Source: Scatophagus argus
Lineage: Eukaryota > Chordata > Actinopteri > Scatophagidae
Assembly: GCF_020382885.2 (NCBI RefSeq)
Contig: NC_058506.1
Span: 3,038,001-3,102,000 of the forward strand
Direction of reading: 5' to 3'
Length of the DNA: 64,000 bases
Shown piece by piece: positions 14,176-27,170 of the stretch; position 1 is the first letter of the stretch, and every line of letters begins with the position of its first letter. The notes beneath the pieces were generated by a model. It worked only from the letters and a program-made list of their open reading frames with translations, searched no databases and was not told the origin of the DNA. The position numbers were made by a program, and so were the translations under genes.

Positions 14176-15276
14176 GTAAATGTTAACGTCGTGTCTTTTA
14201 TGAGTAAAGTACCGCTTACCTTAAAAACGGTGAAAGATTAGATAAATTTTACTTAGTTAGTCAGAGTTTTGCTGAATTTGACAGATAGCTTGCCTCACGC
14301 TACCCATTAAAATTAGCTTAGCTAACAGTGGAGCTAAAGTTAGCTTCTCAGGCTGTTCGTCAGTACGTTCTGATTCACATCCGTGCTGTTTAAGAGTGTG
14401 CACTTTTTAGACTTCCACAAATGATTAGGTCAATAACATAAGCTAACCAAAAAGAAAGCTAGTCTTCGACCGTAAGGGTAATGGCAATTAATGGTAATAT
14501 AACCTTACTGTAACTTAGCTCCTGTGTGAGGTTATACTGGTAGAGTACAGTAACCTTCAGTCTTTTAATTTTGAAAAGATCATATTACTACTGGTTCAAA
14601 GGTGTCACTATAAATGTATGATGCACTAGGATGACCTTTTAAAATTGGATCTAATTTTCGCTTTCTGGGTGCGGCACTGCATTTTTCTTTAACAGGAAAA
14701 GTTGCAAGGTAGGCTAGTGGGTGCGCCTCTACTTGTTAAAGAGTGTAATCGAAGAAAACACAGGACATACCATTGCTCGAAAGAAAGCTTAATCAGTGTC
14801 ATTGTAGCTAGCTAATCACCAAACCCGTTAACGTAGCATACACTTGATAGGGCCGAGTAGTGAACGTCGTTTAATCCACTAAGCTAGTAAAGCTATGCCA
14901 TCTTTACTTTGTGTACGCCACTTACTCTTGCTTTCGGATTCTTCTTATTAATTGTTCCATTGTAATATTATCACTAGAAATTGAATCTGGTTTTGCTTGG
15001 GATTTCGGAGTTATACATTTACACAGTATCAGGCACTCCTTCTGGCACTTAAAATTAATGTTGAGCTAACTGAGTTATTTGTTTTTGATTAAATACTTGC
15101 TACCAAAATTAAAACTAATTTCTTTCTACTTACTTCATGAATACATGAAGACAACTGGCTATGAATCCATAGTACTGACATCTTTAGTCAGGAAGTGTTT
15201 TATGAAATCTGGAGCCTGGTGCTCTTTGTTCTTTTTCCTAATTTTTGCTGCATTCTGTATTTACAGTTGACAGAAG

Positions 15277-17642
15277 ATGTTTTTTGCCAAGAAGTTTATT
15301 AGTGGCATCATTGATGTTGTCAGGTGAGAATCTGCACAAATTGCATGCATAGACCAAAAGTGGTGATTTCTGTCTTAACTTCTCTTAATTTTTGATGCAG
15401 CAACATCGACCCAGAGCAGTTTGTGCCTTCTGATCCCGTGAGTAACAGTCATTACATTACCAGATATACCTGACTATCGCTGTTCTGATAACTGTGGATT
15501 TTTTTATGTTTGCTGTTGCCCTGTACCGCAGCCTCCACCACGCAGGCCAACTGTATATGCAGAGCAGCATGAAAGTGCGGAGGAGCAACAATTTCGCAGA
15601 GTCTTCAAGCAACTTGCTGGAGATGTGAGTGCTGCCAACCTTCACTCTCTAAGAGCGTTTCTCCTTCATCCATTTTGTTATACCATGTAGTTGGGTTTCT
15701 GCTGGCATTGTGATGTTTACACTGTTAAATATTTGTCTTGTAGGACATGGAAGTGAGCCCATCTGAGCTGATGAACATCCTAAACAGAATCATTTCAAAG
15801 CGTAAGACATGTTTGTGTGTGTCATATTTACAATTTGTCTCTTACACATCTCTGTGTTTCTTTTTGTTCTTTGTGGTCTGTTGTGTGTTAGTCCTTTACA
15901 ATATTTGTACATTTTTATGTATCTTTTAAAGAGATACAACATTGTGGGTGACTCCTTTCTTGTATTTCAGATGGTGACCTGAAGACAGATGGTTTCAGCA
16001 TTGAGTCTTGCAGGAGCATGGTGGCAGTCATGGATGTATCCTTTCTATCATTATTAGACCTTTGTTGTGTAATTCTAGGGATCATATTAAGCTGGTGGTG
16101 ACAGCACTGTAGAGATACAAAGAACAGAACAAACAAATGAACAGTCGGCTGTAGAAAGGAGATGCGTTGGCTAATCAGACTCCATCACACTCACAGCTCA
16201 CTCAGGCTCGTTTCAGACATGCACACTTGATTTATGTTCTCTGTCTTTATGGCAGGAATGATAGTGAATTCCCACCCTCTTCTCAGATTTACCACTCTTT
16301 GGTTATAGCTGTTGGTCTTTAAAAGTTTAAAGGTTGATAGTCCTTCCCTACTGTGTATGAGGAAGGCATGTAAAAATACACCTTGTGAAAATACAGCATA
16401 TCTACACAAAATGCAACTGTTTGTCTAAGATGGAGCCTTGATATGTCTCTTGTCCTTAACGCTGGTTCAGAGTGACAGCACTGGAAAACTCGGATTTCAT
16501 GAATTCAAACACCTCTGGAACAATATAAAGAAATGGCAGGCAAGTACTGCGGGCGTATTACATTTATTAGAGTGTTCAGTTACATACCCGTGGGCCCTTG
16601 TTCATCATCGCTGAACACAGAAGAAACTACAGCCTGAAGCGTTTATACTGTCAGTTGTTTAGTGTTTGTTTTGTTGTTTTGAATGGCTTTGATTTAAATG
16701 TAAAGTGCCAAACTCCTTATTTTGATTAACTACCAGATTTTACACAGACATAAATCTGTATACTTTGGTTATTAAAGGACACGCACTTTTGAAGTGGCTG
16801 CTTGTGGAATAGATGATTTAATTACCTGTGAAATGAATCCTGATGAAGGATATAACTCGTGTATTTGGTGTTTGTTGAATTAAGCCTGCAAGAAAAACAT
16901 CCATACCTAGTTATAAAACAGGAAATGGGGAAACTTTCAGATGGCAACTGCTTTAAATACTTTTATTGTTTTTGTTTAGGGAGTGTACAAATCCCATGAC
17001 ACTGATGGCTCTGGTGTCATTGGTGCGGATGAGTTGCCCAATGCTTTCAGGGCTGCTGGTGAGATATGTTTTAATTTTTTCTTCTTGTTGTTTAAATACT
17101 TGCAGGGAAAACATCATGGGCAGCTTTAAGCCTGTGTATGCATACCCTCTGTGCAAATTCTGTTTAATAGTGTACAGTGGTTTCTTCTCTTCTTCAGGCT
17201 TTCCTCTCAATGAACAGCTGTTTCAGATGATAATTCGCAGATACAGCGATGAAAATGGGAACATGGATTTTGACAACTACATTGGCTGCCTCGTGAGGCT
17301 GGATGCCATGTGCCGTAAGTTTGAAAGACCAGTCCTTAAAATACATTGATTTACTTTACTACATGGTTTAGCAGCTCTATCTGTGTGATAAGAATGATTC
17401 ACTCAAAAACTCAAGGTGTTGTAATATCTTCTCCAATTCAGGTGCCTTTAAAACCCTGGATAAGGATAACAATGGGAGTATCAAAGTCAATGTTCAGGAG
17501 GTACAGTGATCTCAGTTATTTTTAATATCAGTGGGATTTGACAGGACTTCAGATTTAATTCAGGTGATGGAAAACAGTTCATACAGTCATCATCTCTGCT
17601 CTTGTTTCTTTCCAGTGGCTTCAGTTGACCATGTACTCCTGA
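15277..17642 (+). CDS. capns1: Calpain small (regulatory) subunit 1
   Basis: Ten coding exons join in frame to 216 residues: 15277-15323, 15401-15437, 15532-15624, 15744-15801, 15971-16035, 16471-16539, 16980-17058, 17198-17314, 17442-17500, 17616-17642. The product is the penta-EF-hand regulatory subunit that pairs with the catalytic subunits of mu- and m-calpain, Ca2+-dependent cytosolic cysteine proteases. Five EF-hands are visible: an atypical first loop (about 57-68), canonical loops at 100-111 and 130-141, then about 165-176 and 195-206. The fifth mediates dimerisation and the protein ends EWLQLTMYS, as in the family. The N-terminus is only about 28 residues before the PPPRRP stretch and lacks the poly-glycine domain of the roughly 268-residue mammalian protein. 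The intron after exon 6 starts with GC rather than GT. The ATG has no competing upstream start in its exon. Confidence 0.95.
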
Positions 17643-19430
17643 ATCTGGCCAAGGGCTCTCCTGCTTGTTACACAGAACCACATTGTTTGTCTGCCAGTAC
17701 CAACAACAAAAAAAAAAATCTCGTTCATACCTACAACTTCATATTATTCAGAAAAACCCCTGTGGGGGCAGGTTTATTGAGGATGTCAGTGTAATTCAAG
17801 TATTGTGGGATTGTTTACAGTTCCATAATACTTGTTAGACAGAATTGATACCGTACTAACCAACCCAGAAAAGCGCAAACCTGCGCTCACAATTATACCC
17901 ATAGCTGAGGATCAAAAATAAATGCTACCGATTGTTCTGGACAAGTACGTAGCCAATGATTCAGGTGCATAAATACAGTACTATATTGAATTGTTGTTAT
18001 TTGATCTGCTTGTTTGGTATTTGCTTTTGATCTGCATCATGCCTTCCACACAAAATGGCACAAGTGGAGGCACACCAACTTCAAGATGTACTACACCCAG
18101 AAATTAGTGAAACAGCTAATCAATCAGTGTGAAGGATCCCACTCTTAAGTGGCTTGAGCTGGTTTCACAGTGACTGTGAACCAGGACAGTTAATGCTGTT
18201 TGGCTGGCTGCTTTAATGCTAAAATAGCATTGGATATTTTTAACAAAAATAAATAGTGACATTTATTTTTATACCTTAAAATTCAGTGTCACTTGCTGCC
18301 GAAATCAGGAAAGCTTACTTGTTATTGTGTAAAGTCTTCCACCAGGCTCTTGTTTTCTGTTGGACTGAGTGGCGGTGAACAGTGGGAAGCTGTAGCTTGG
18401 TTGTCCGTGTGTTTTGGTTAGAATGGCCGCTCACAGGTGTTTCCACCCTTGCTGACTAGTTATATCCTTCTCAGAACTGTGTGGGCTTGTATAGACTGCT
18501 TGATGTGTCTCTTGGCTTTCATTTATTCACGCCTTTTGGGGTAGGGCAATGTACACCTTAAGCATTCATATTAATGCTTGGACTTTAGTGACCTTGTAAA
18601 TTTTCAGAAAAAAAAGCTCCACCAAACTTTAACCTAAACAGAGACCTAACCAACTTTCACAGTAACTGAAAACACCCGTGAGCTCACAAGAATAATAAGG
18701 GTTAGGCTGTTCCACCCAGACAGGTGCAACAAAACTAACAGGAGTGTTGGGGAAATGGTTGTCAGTGTGTACATGTCCATACAGGTCTATTTTGATGTGT
18801 GGATGCGCCATGTCTTTGCAAATACTTTAACAGAGATGAGAATTAGACAGATTTGTAAAGTTATACAGACTTCAGTCATTTCTATTGTCTTTGCGAAAGC
18901 AGCCCCGAGTCCACTTATTGTAGATTCTTGTTTAGGAAAACAGCAATGTGAGACAGGCCACCATTTTGGTTACAGATTAAGAAAAGTATGGTGGATGTTT
19001 GATTTATGGTATACTCACATCACAGCCTATTGTAAGCAGATCATAGTTTAATGATACACTCCATTATTTTGCATCAGTGTTGCACTGTTACTGTACATGT
19101 ATACAAGTCAGGAATGTCCGTTTGTTTTGTTTTGTTAGGACAGGCCAATCTTTTTTGCATTTGAATATTTCCTGCAACTTGTTCACAACAATATCATTTT
19201 CTCAGCCTACGGATGCCTTTTTTTGTCACTGTGTAGTAAATCAAAATGCCTGCACCAGATAATGTACAATATGTGACTCATAATATATAACATGTATACC
19301 ACTAATGCATGCAGCCAAAAGTACAGTTGCCATTATTGAACGTTTTTAACCATGTAGTTATAGCCATAGTCATTAAACTGTTACTGAAAATGCTTGGTAA
19401 AATAAATACCTGTGCCATATTTGGAATAAA
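17643..19430 (+). other. capns1: capns1 3' UTR and poly(A) signals
   Basis: After the TGA at 17640-17642 no further coding exon is seen. Two closely spaced AATAAA hexamers at 19401-19406 and 19425-19430 are the likely distal polyadenylation signals. Earlier hexamers near 17920 and 18248 could give shorter transcripts. Confidence 0.5.
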
Positions 19431-20683
19431 GGTGGTATGTTAAATGTGTCAGTCTTCTTCTTGATGCACCCACCTAGTTGTTGGCTGGCTTCTTGTGGTC
19501 ATTGCTCAGTGACTAAGGGATTGTCACTTAAAGATACACCACCAGCATACTAACTCTTAATGCAGTAGTGTTCGGGGTAGGCATATTTCCTTATGAATGC
19601 GAGCGTGTTGTTGGTCAAATCATGTTGGCCCAACTTACAATACAGGAAATGCGCATACTCCTTCAAAGTAAAAGCACGTTGTTGCAACAGGAAAATATGA
19701 AATAAAACGAAGCATTGTAATTGGTTAAATCGCCAGACTGGTTGTGGTTATTGTAATAAGCTACACAAGAAACCGGTACTTTTAGGTCATGTAGTACTGT
19801 TATACTTATGTCATTATGTTCGACCGTAATTTTTAAGCCAGCTAGCTATCTAACGTTTACCGGATATCTTTTGTATAGCGTTAGCTTCATCTCGGCTAAC
19901 TTTACAATAGCTATCTTGTCGATAAGGAAGTTTATCAATGCGTTTTTGGTCCAAATACAAACGTCTATCCTTAAGGGTTATGGTCTCTGTCTCACTGGCT
20001 ATTTTTGTCATGAAAGTATACCTCGTGAAGTGAGGTTACTCGAAGTAAGTGCTTCAATACCCATTTCTAACTCTAACATAGCGTTAGCTAACGTTGTCTT
20101 GCTGCAAAGACAGCTAAGTCAGTGTTTGCTGTTGTGTAACATTCGAGTAATGCTAGCTAAGTAATTCTATGTTGCCCTGTATGAGGAACATGAAATAGCT
20201 GTTAGTTGTTAAAATGATCCTGGTAATGTGGATAAAGATATCATTTGGTCGTAGCAGCGAGTGGGCTGCAGATATGGCTAAGCTAACTAGGCTATCGCGT
20301 GAGTAAAGGAACTAAGCTATTGCATCGTCCATTGTCCATTCACTCTTTGCAGTGACAATGTTATGATTAAGCTAGTCGTGCACTATTTCCATGCTTAAAG
20401 GCCTTTGCATTGAATATGTTATAACTATAATATTGATAATATTCATTCGTTAGTCATTGCTCAGCTGTTGAGCCTGAACGAGTGTGATGATATCTCTGTA
20501 TCCATGCTAACGTTACTTGCATAGAGGCAGCTCTCCTGCATCAACCATAATCACAGTCGCAAATATACATTGCAAAGTTTAGTTCATGAAACTGTGTATT
20601 AGTGTGCCATGAGCAGAGGTACCGTAAATACTCGCACGCTCTTTTAACTTTATTGTTAATCACATTCTTGACTCAACTGACAG
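19431..20683 (+). promoter_or_regulatory. Upstream region of the Myb/SANT-like gene, rich in GCTAAC/GTTAGC motifs
   Basis: No protein-coding exon is evident. Between about 19830 and 20530 the sequence is studded with GCTAGC, GTTAGC and GCTAACGTT words, and CpGs are more frequent than in surrounding DNA. A splice acceptor ending CTGACAG at 20683 precedes the exon with the start codon, so a noncoding leader exon probably lies in this interval. Possible donors are CGAA|GTAAGT near 20049 and CGC|GTGAGT near 20297. Which one is used is not decided. Confidence 0.4.
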
Positions 20684-20754
20684 ACAACTGGAGAAGTTGA
20701 AGCACAACAGAGCATCCAAAGCAGCTGGACACCTACTGACGCTGTGTGTGGAGG

Positions 20755-22939
20755 ATGTCTTCACCAATGTACTACAACCACGACAGTGTTACTCGCTTCA
20801 AGAAAAGAAAAGCTCGTTTCTCTTTTAGTGAAGTCCACATACTGTTGGATGAAGTGAGGAAGCATCGTATGGTTGTTGTGGGTACGTGTCTTCAAGTGCC
20901 TCTCACTTTCTTAACGACGAGATTTTCTTTGTGGTTTTATATCTGGGTTTGTGGAAAGTAAGTGAGTGTCTGCACAGTATCTGGTTAATCAAAAACAGAA
21001 ATTAAACAACACCAAGCAGAGGAAACAAAGTGGGTTGTGAAATAAGGGCACACTAAAAATGGCCTTGAATCTGTGCATAGTAACATTGGAAGATAAGTGC
21101 TTAAGGTCTGTTTGTTTTTCCCCCCACAGGCAAGTTTAATCGTGGTGTGCCAACAGACATGAAGAAGCGCACATGGGCAGAGATTACTGCTCGTGTCAAT
21201 GAGATCGGGGAGTGCCAACGTGAGGTCATTGAGGTTATCAAGAAATGGTCAGATCTAAAGTGTGACACCAAGAGGAAAGTGGCTGCCATGCGGTCAGGAA
21301 CAGTGCCCAACAGGGGTCTCAACTCGCGTCTCTCCAGAGATCTTAATCAGACAGAGAAAATAGTGCTTCAGATTCTGGAGATGGACGATGAAGATCAAAG
21401 CACAGGTGACTTTGGCCCATTGGGAGATGATGACGATGTGCCAGAGGAGGAAGAAGAAATGGAAGAGGAGGACATGATTGGAATGCAAAGTTCTCCTAAT
21501 GGCGGAGTGGACATAGCTTCAACTTCCTACAGCATGAGTGAGTGCTTTAAGATTTTGTCGGTTTACTAACCTTTATTTATAAAGCTGTAATGATTAGTGC
21601 TTTGGGGGGGGGGGGGTCATTTTCCGAGCAAAAAAGTCTAATGTTTGCATTTTCCAGCTTCTTAAATGTAAGGGTTTTCTGGTTTTTTTGCCATTTATGA
21701 TGTTAAATGAAGAATCTTTGGGTTTTTGGGTTTTGGAGTGTTGGTTTGACAAAAGAAGCGATTTGAAGATGTCATGATGGGCTCTTGGAAATTGTGATGA
21801 GCATTTGTCACATATTTTGACATTTTATGGTCTAAACATTTAGTTGATAAGCTCTGCCCTTCTCTTAAAGTATTGTGTGCAACTACTGTGCTCACATTTT
21901 GTCCACAAGTTGTAAATGTGTGGCACATGGATGACTAATTTTTGAATGTTGTAGGGGACTCATCACAACCCTCCTTTGATGTGCCGTATGAAGCACCTGC
22001 GACAGAAGGTGAGCTGCCCAGATTTGGGCACAAATCATGGTTGAGCGAGTACTCCGCTGAAAATAAATGTACAAACAGTGTACTTTTTACAAGTTTCGTT
22101 AAAAATGTCAGTATCAGTACTCATGATGAAGGAAAATCCTCATTGGGTAGCTGATTGAAATGTATTCATTCACGCTTTAAAAAACTTATCCTGTAAGAAA
22201 TTCTCTTACTCTGAAACGCTGAACTGAAGCCTCGTTCTGAGACAGTTCCATAAACATTTTTCTTCTAATAGATAATATATGTAACAATATCAATTTCAGA
22301 CTTAAATTAACAAGTTGGTCCTATACACTTTTGGTTTAAGCACCATCAAATGGTTGATGGTGCTCATCAACCTTTTACTTGGTTTGACAGGCACAGATAA
22401 TGTTGTACTCACTCATCCCAAGTACTGTGTAAGAAAGACCCTGGGTTTTTGCAGCATGTTTTTAGTAGAAGAAGAAAAGACTGATGAGGTTTTTTTCTTT
22501 GACTCAAGATGCTGAACCTGCATTTGGAGACTCAGACGATGACCAAAGGGATGACGTGCTTCCTTCCACTCAGGCTGCAAAACCATCAGAGGATCACCAA
22601 GGAAACAATGGCATCCAGAAACCAGGACAACCTCAGACTTCATCAGGACCTTCAACGCTTCCAGTTCCAGGTCAGCCCTCGCAGAACACGAGAGACACCA
22701 TGCTACATAATGCATCCCTGAGCCTTCAAGAGCAGCACGCCACCAACATCCTGTTGGAGACCGTTTCACGCTCCCTGGAGCTTTTGTCTGAGTCAGTGCA
22801 GCAGCTTGCAGAGACTCAGCAGGAGTTTGTGCGCGAGTCGCTGCAGCTCCAGCGGGAAACGGTGCAAGTTCTCAGAGACTTCACAGGTGGAGCCATTGCA
22901 CTCATGCATGACAAACTGAATGGACGACCAGCGTTATAG
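20755..22939 (+). CDS. Myb/SANT-like DNA-binding protein (NAIF1/MYPOP type)
   Basis: Four coding exons, 20755-20881, 21130-21537, 21955-22008 and 22509-22939, join in frame to 339 residues. Residues about 15-90 form a Myb/SANT-like helix-turn-helix module: a basic start KKRKARFSF, then HILLDEVRKH, tryptophan-containing RTWAEITARVNEIGECQREV, and KKWSDLKCDTKRKVA. That layout matches NAIF1 and the profilin partner MYPOP, which bind DNA in the nucleus. A very acidic stretch follows (DDEDQS, then EEEEEMEEED). The C-terminal third is predicted coiled coil, with runs such as LLETVSRSLELLSESVQQLA. Human MYPOP lies near NOVA2, but sequence alone does not settle which member this is. The last acceptor is the less common AAG (22506-22508), preceded by a good pyrimidine tract. 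The upstream in-frame GTG at 20746 is not a start. Confidence 0.85.
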
Positions 22940-23538
22940 CAACAAGGTGTCAGATGAGAGATTTTTGTTAAGTTGCATCACTGACTGTATACATGGCCTT
23001 CAGGTGCAAGAACCTCTAAGTTTCTCTGGACTCCACTGCTGGTTACTGTACTTTTTGATAGTACTCAACAGATTTTCTGTGGTTATATTTTAAAATTGTC
23101 TGTGAAGTTACGTGAAAATGGATGGAGAAAAAAAAACAATGTTAGCTATAAAGAAAGAACATGTGGAAGGATTTTTTTTTTTGCTACTGAAAGTGAGACT
23201 CCTACCACTTGTATTGTAAACATTGTTTTCACTAAGCATAATCCACATTTAAAGCCTTCTGTTATTGTTGACATGCAGGAAGTCAGTGAGTCAAATCCAT
23301 TTGTGTGTCCTTGTGTGAGGTGTAGTTGCATCAGTGTCTGGAGGTTATCACATGTACTGTAATGGTGAGTGGATTTCTGCACCTGACCATTATATGGTCT
23401 ATACGTCTGAAAGCTAAGTTAGATACTTTGAAAATACCTGTAACTGAATAATATGTGATTTTTTTCCCCTTTTTTACATTGCAACCATGAACACTTGAAT
23501 ATGGAAGTTTCAATAATTTCTTTTAAATATGGAATAAA
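22940..23538 (+). other. 3' UTR of the Myb/SANT-like gene
   Basis: After the TAG at 22937-22939 there is AT-rich, noncoding sequence up to an AATAAA at 23533-23538, the probable polyadenylation signal. Confidence 0.55.
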
Positions 23539-24356
23539 CCCCTCGTGTATTTAAACAGAACACAAGTCATTTCATAGCTGTTGATCTGCTCTAGTGGACA
23601 CTCAGAAATCCAGTGATCAGACTGTGTAAATCCATCTGGATTAAGGCTTGCACATGTGGCTTAAAGCCTGTATCTTGATGTATTGCTGAGAAAAAAGAAT
23701 GGATTGAAAATCTTTGAAAATGTGTGCTGCTTCATATTCAGATTGCCCAGTTAATTAAGTTGATTGAGATCCATTTATTTGAGAAACCACAAAAAAGCAG
23801 TAGTGCAAAACACTTCTGATCCTCATTTGTTATCGTGGTGTTATTTTTAGGTAATGGGTTCAGTTTCCTTGTTAAAATCTTTACAGTTTCTTCTACTCCT
23901 TCATCTTGAAAAATCAGACTGCAGGTCAGCACATGCCTCCCTCAGGTTTGTAAGTTGAGCATGGACAAGGACTGTCCACATTCAGCAAATGAATTTGAAA
24001 ACCTGCTTCTAGTTCTGTACAGTGAAGCTCAATCATTTGAATGTAGAAACCAGAAGAAAAACATATTTTGGAGTGGAGGGGGACTTTACGGGGTAAAGCT
24101 GGAGATATTCAATATGTTTTTGGCAATTAATACTATAGAAAGACCAAAATATCCAAGATGTAGTTCGGTAAGGGATACCATTGCAGTAGGAAGGAATGGC
24201 CTCCAGTCTGAGTACAAATGAAGTCAGGCAGCACTGAAAGACAGACCAACACATTGTTGGTTTTTGTCTTTCAGTGGGATGGGCATAAAATAACTTAACA
24301 TATATTCTTTATGTGTAGAGCTTGAGGAGGTGAGGATACATGTCTTCGATCATCCT

Positions 24357-24584
24357 TCACTGAGACACATTTTGACACTGGCGACAAAGGTCCAGCCAGT
24401 CTTGTAGATTCACGTAAATTGCAGTAGGGGGCTCTGCTGCGCAGTCTGTCATCAGAGGTCTGACTGTGCCTATGGCGAGCAGATGCATGAGAAGCTGTGG
24501 CTTGTCCATTGTGTATCCTTCTCTACAGTATATTGTGCAGCAGTACTCTATGCCATCAAAATAGTTTGGTTGCGTGGGTGGCAT
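24357..24584 (-). other. Orphan 75-codon ORF, function unknown
   Basis: A minus-strand frame runs from an ATG at 24584 to a TGA at 24357. It has varied amino-acid usage and no simple repeats, for example YFDGIEYCCTIYCREG and NLQDWLDLCRQCQ. I do not recognise a family. No splice acceptor with a pyrimidine tract precedes it. It may be a lone exon, a decayed gene fragment or part of an interspersed repeat. A CTCF-like motif lies inside it. Confidence 0.25.
24420..24436 (+). promoter_or_regulatory. CTCF-like motif
   Basis: TGCAGTAGGGGGCTCTG fits the CTCF core with few differences. It lies between the Myb/SANT-like gene and the Delta gene. Confidence 0.4.
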
Positions 24585-25592
24585 AATAACTTTTGAATAA
24601 ACCTGGCTTGCAGTTCATTTTATTATGCCACCTTTTCAAATAGGCATACGTTAAGTTTTCAGTTCAGTTGGGAAAGACAGTTGAGTCTGTAAGTGGACCA
24701 TTGATCATGTGTGGACCTGTTCTAGGGGCTTCACCTCAGAGTAGCAAACAGGACTGTTAAACACCCTGTCAAGTGGAAAGACAGTCGGTGATTAGGCATT
24801 ACAGTCATATTACAGTCAGGCATTGGTGTCAGTAAATGATCTGACACTCATAATGAAACAGGAGAGACCGCAGAAGACAAAAAAAAAGGTACAAATCTGA
24901 GCTGGCCTCAGAAAAACTTAAAGCAGAAGTGTGATTTTAAATGAAGCAGTTTTTCTCATAACATAACACTTTAAAGGTAATACTACTTTTACCACTATAT
25001 ATGGGTCAAGGTGAACCATTTCATTTGCAGTATTATGAGAGTCTAATGGTTGATTGGTGAATTAAAAGCAAACAGATCACAAGCACTTTTATTATTGTTT
25101 ATTTCTGAATAATTCAGAAACTGCTGATGGGACTGACAAAGCTTTGGCTCCATTTGAAGGAGAATTTCCAACAGAGCACTTTTAGTTTCAAACTGCTGCT
25201 GATGGTGATACTTAGTTCTGTTGTTTGGTTGGGTCATGTTCAAGTGACAACTACCACTTTGAATCTAGAGTTTTGTCAATGTATTAAATAATCGCATTAA
25301 TTGCTTCATTGCCTCAAATCACATAGGTTAAGGTCATCTCCACAATGATGGAATTTGACTCAGTTATGCTGTGAGCAGGCCTGTACGTCAGGATTTAAGA
25401 TAGAATGACACTGCTGCATTCGCTGTAGACATTTAGACATCAGAAGGGGTTTCTTTCAAATGCTTCTACTACTGGTAAAAATGAATGTTGAAGTAATAAC
25501 TTTAGTGTAATAGTTAGAATTTTAAGTTGGGGTAGCCAGATCTGTAGCTTCATTTACAGTTAGATACTCATGCAAAATACTGAAGCGAGCAA

Positions 25593-25598
<6 letters not shown>

Positions 25599-25636
<38 letters not shown>
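25599..25636. repeat. (AC)n microsatellite
   Basis: An uninterrupted AC tract of about 38 bases. Confidence 0.95.
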
Positions 25637-25638
<2 letters not shown>

Positions 25639-27170
25639 AAAAATAGGTTTGGTTAAGTTAAATTGCTTTGTTCCCCTGCAGCCCCTTCTGCCTCAGTCAG
25701 CTAAACAGCTGCCAGGGCCGGACCGGCGTGCCGCAGCAGGGAGGGGAGGAGGGCGGGATGCAGCAGGAGTTCAGCAGTCTGGTGGGGCTTCCTCCTTTGC
25801 AGGGAGGCAGGGGGTGGCATTAGTGTCTGGCTGTGGGGGGAGAGGGGGCAGGGTCCTGAATAGGCAGCTGTATTCACATTGTGAGACAGCCTTTTACCTT
25901 CACTTCTTTACAGAGCCCTTAAACCTGAGACTTAAGCCTCTCTGAAAGGGCATTATTCACTTTGAGTACCTATAAAACTGTATTCTGCTTGATTCTAATC
26001 CCCCTCTCCTCTCTTTAGAATAAAATACAACTTTGTCTATTTTACTTAGAGAGTGAATATTTATACCCATTCTGTGCCTGATTAAATTCAATTATTAAAT
26101 TCCTTTATAGACTGCATTTCTCTGTACTATTCCACATCAGACTTTGCATTCATGTGGTTGAATCCAATGCTACATCAGTAGAACGGGATCTAGAATTTAT
26201 TTTCCAAAAATGCCAACACTGCCATTATAGGTTGCATCAGTCTTCATCTTTCTCAAAGTGCTATCCTAAAGGTTGACATCTGGCAAAAAGAGGCACAATG
26301 AAATGTGAAAAAATCTATCTATCGATCTGTCCCTCTGCAAGTCTGCATGTAGGTTTCCTCCCCCCTTTCTATTGCCCCAGCTGACCTCTGTACCCTTTCC
26401 TTTTCTTCAGTTTTCACCCCCACCTGTTCTCATTCCCTCTTCCTCCCAGCTCCCTCTTTCATCTCCCATCTGTCACTGAAGCTGCTGCAGAGGACGGAGT
26501 CTGGGCCCGGAGAGGAAAGGTAGGATTGAAGGAAGGCGGATCTGTTGCTCAGCTTGGGCCGGATTAAATAATTATCATGCCTCGTTTTGTGCCCCAACAA
26601 AAGAGTAATTCTGCATCTGCTGCTCAGTCAAACAGTTGTGTTTTATTTACCTCATCCTAACTGTTGTTTTAGGGAGGATTTGTGGCATGGTCAGTGACTG
26701 ACACAGACACATTTGTTTGCTCCATATGTTAAGGCTTATTGTGTCTTGGAAGACCACCATACAGTGTTTGCCAGTGTACCTTTTCGTGATGGCCTTTGCA
26801 CAGCCTCTGCAGAGAAATGGTCTGTAAGATTTGTGTGGTCCTTGTATAACTATTGCATCATTTTGACCAGATCTTTGAAGATAAGCAAAGAAATCTTGAG
26901 GACACACGTATACCTTCATTGCATCTTTCACACACATGCTGTATTTTGTTGCTGCTGGATGAAGGTTCAGTCAATTTTTAACCACAGTCAAAGAGCCTCG
27001 TTTCCCTAAAGGATGAGGAAGTGAGCAGGTTTAAAGGCTGAAATAGGACAAGTTCAAAGCATCAACTTGTTGTTTGCTCCAGTGAGTTATGTACTGAATA
27101 TATGTAATAAACTCATGTTTGGTTTAAGTGATGGAGGTGTAAGACTATGTCAGTACTGATGGACAAGAGA

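Noticed and set aside
16966-17349. 127-codon plus-strand ORF
   Set aside because: It is a different frame across capns1 exons 7 and 8 and their intron; the real frame gives EF-hand sequence.
19808-20164. 118-codon plus-strand ORF
   Set aside because: It lies in the promoter-like GCTAAC-rich stretch, has no family resemblance and no splice logic beyond one possible donor.
22391-22428. Exon-like piece with acceptor GACAG and donor TGT|GTAAGA in the last intron of the Myb/SANT-like gene
   Set aside because: Its 38-base length breaks the frame between 22008 and 22509, whereas the direct join is in phase.
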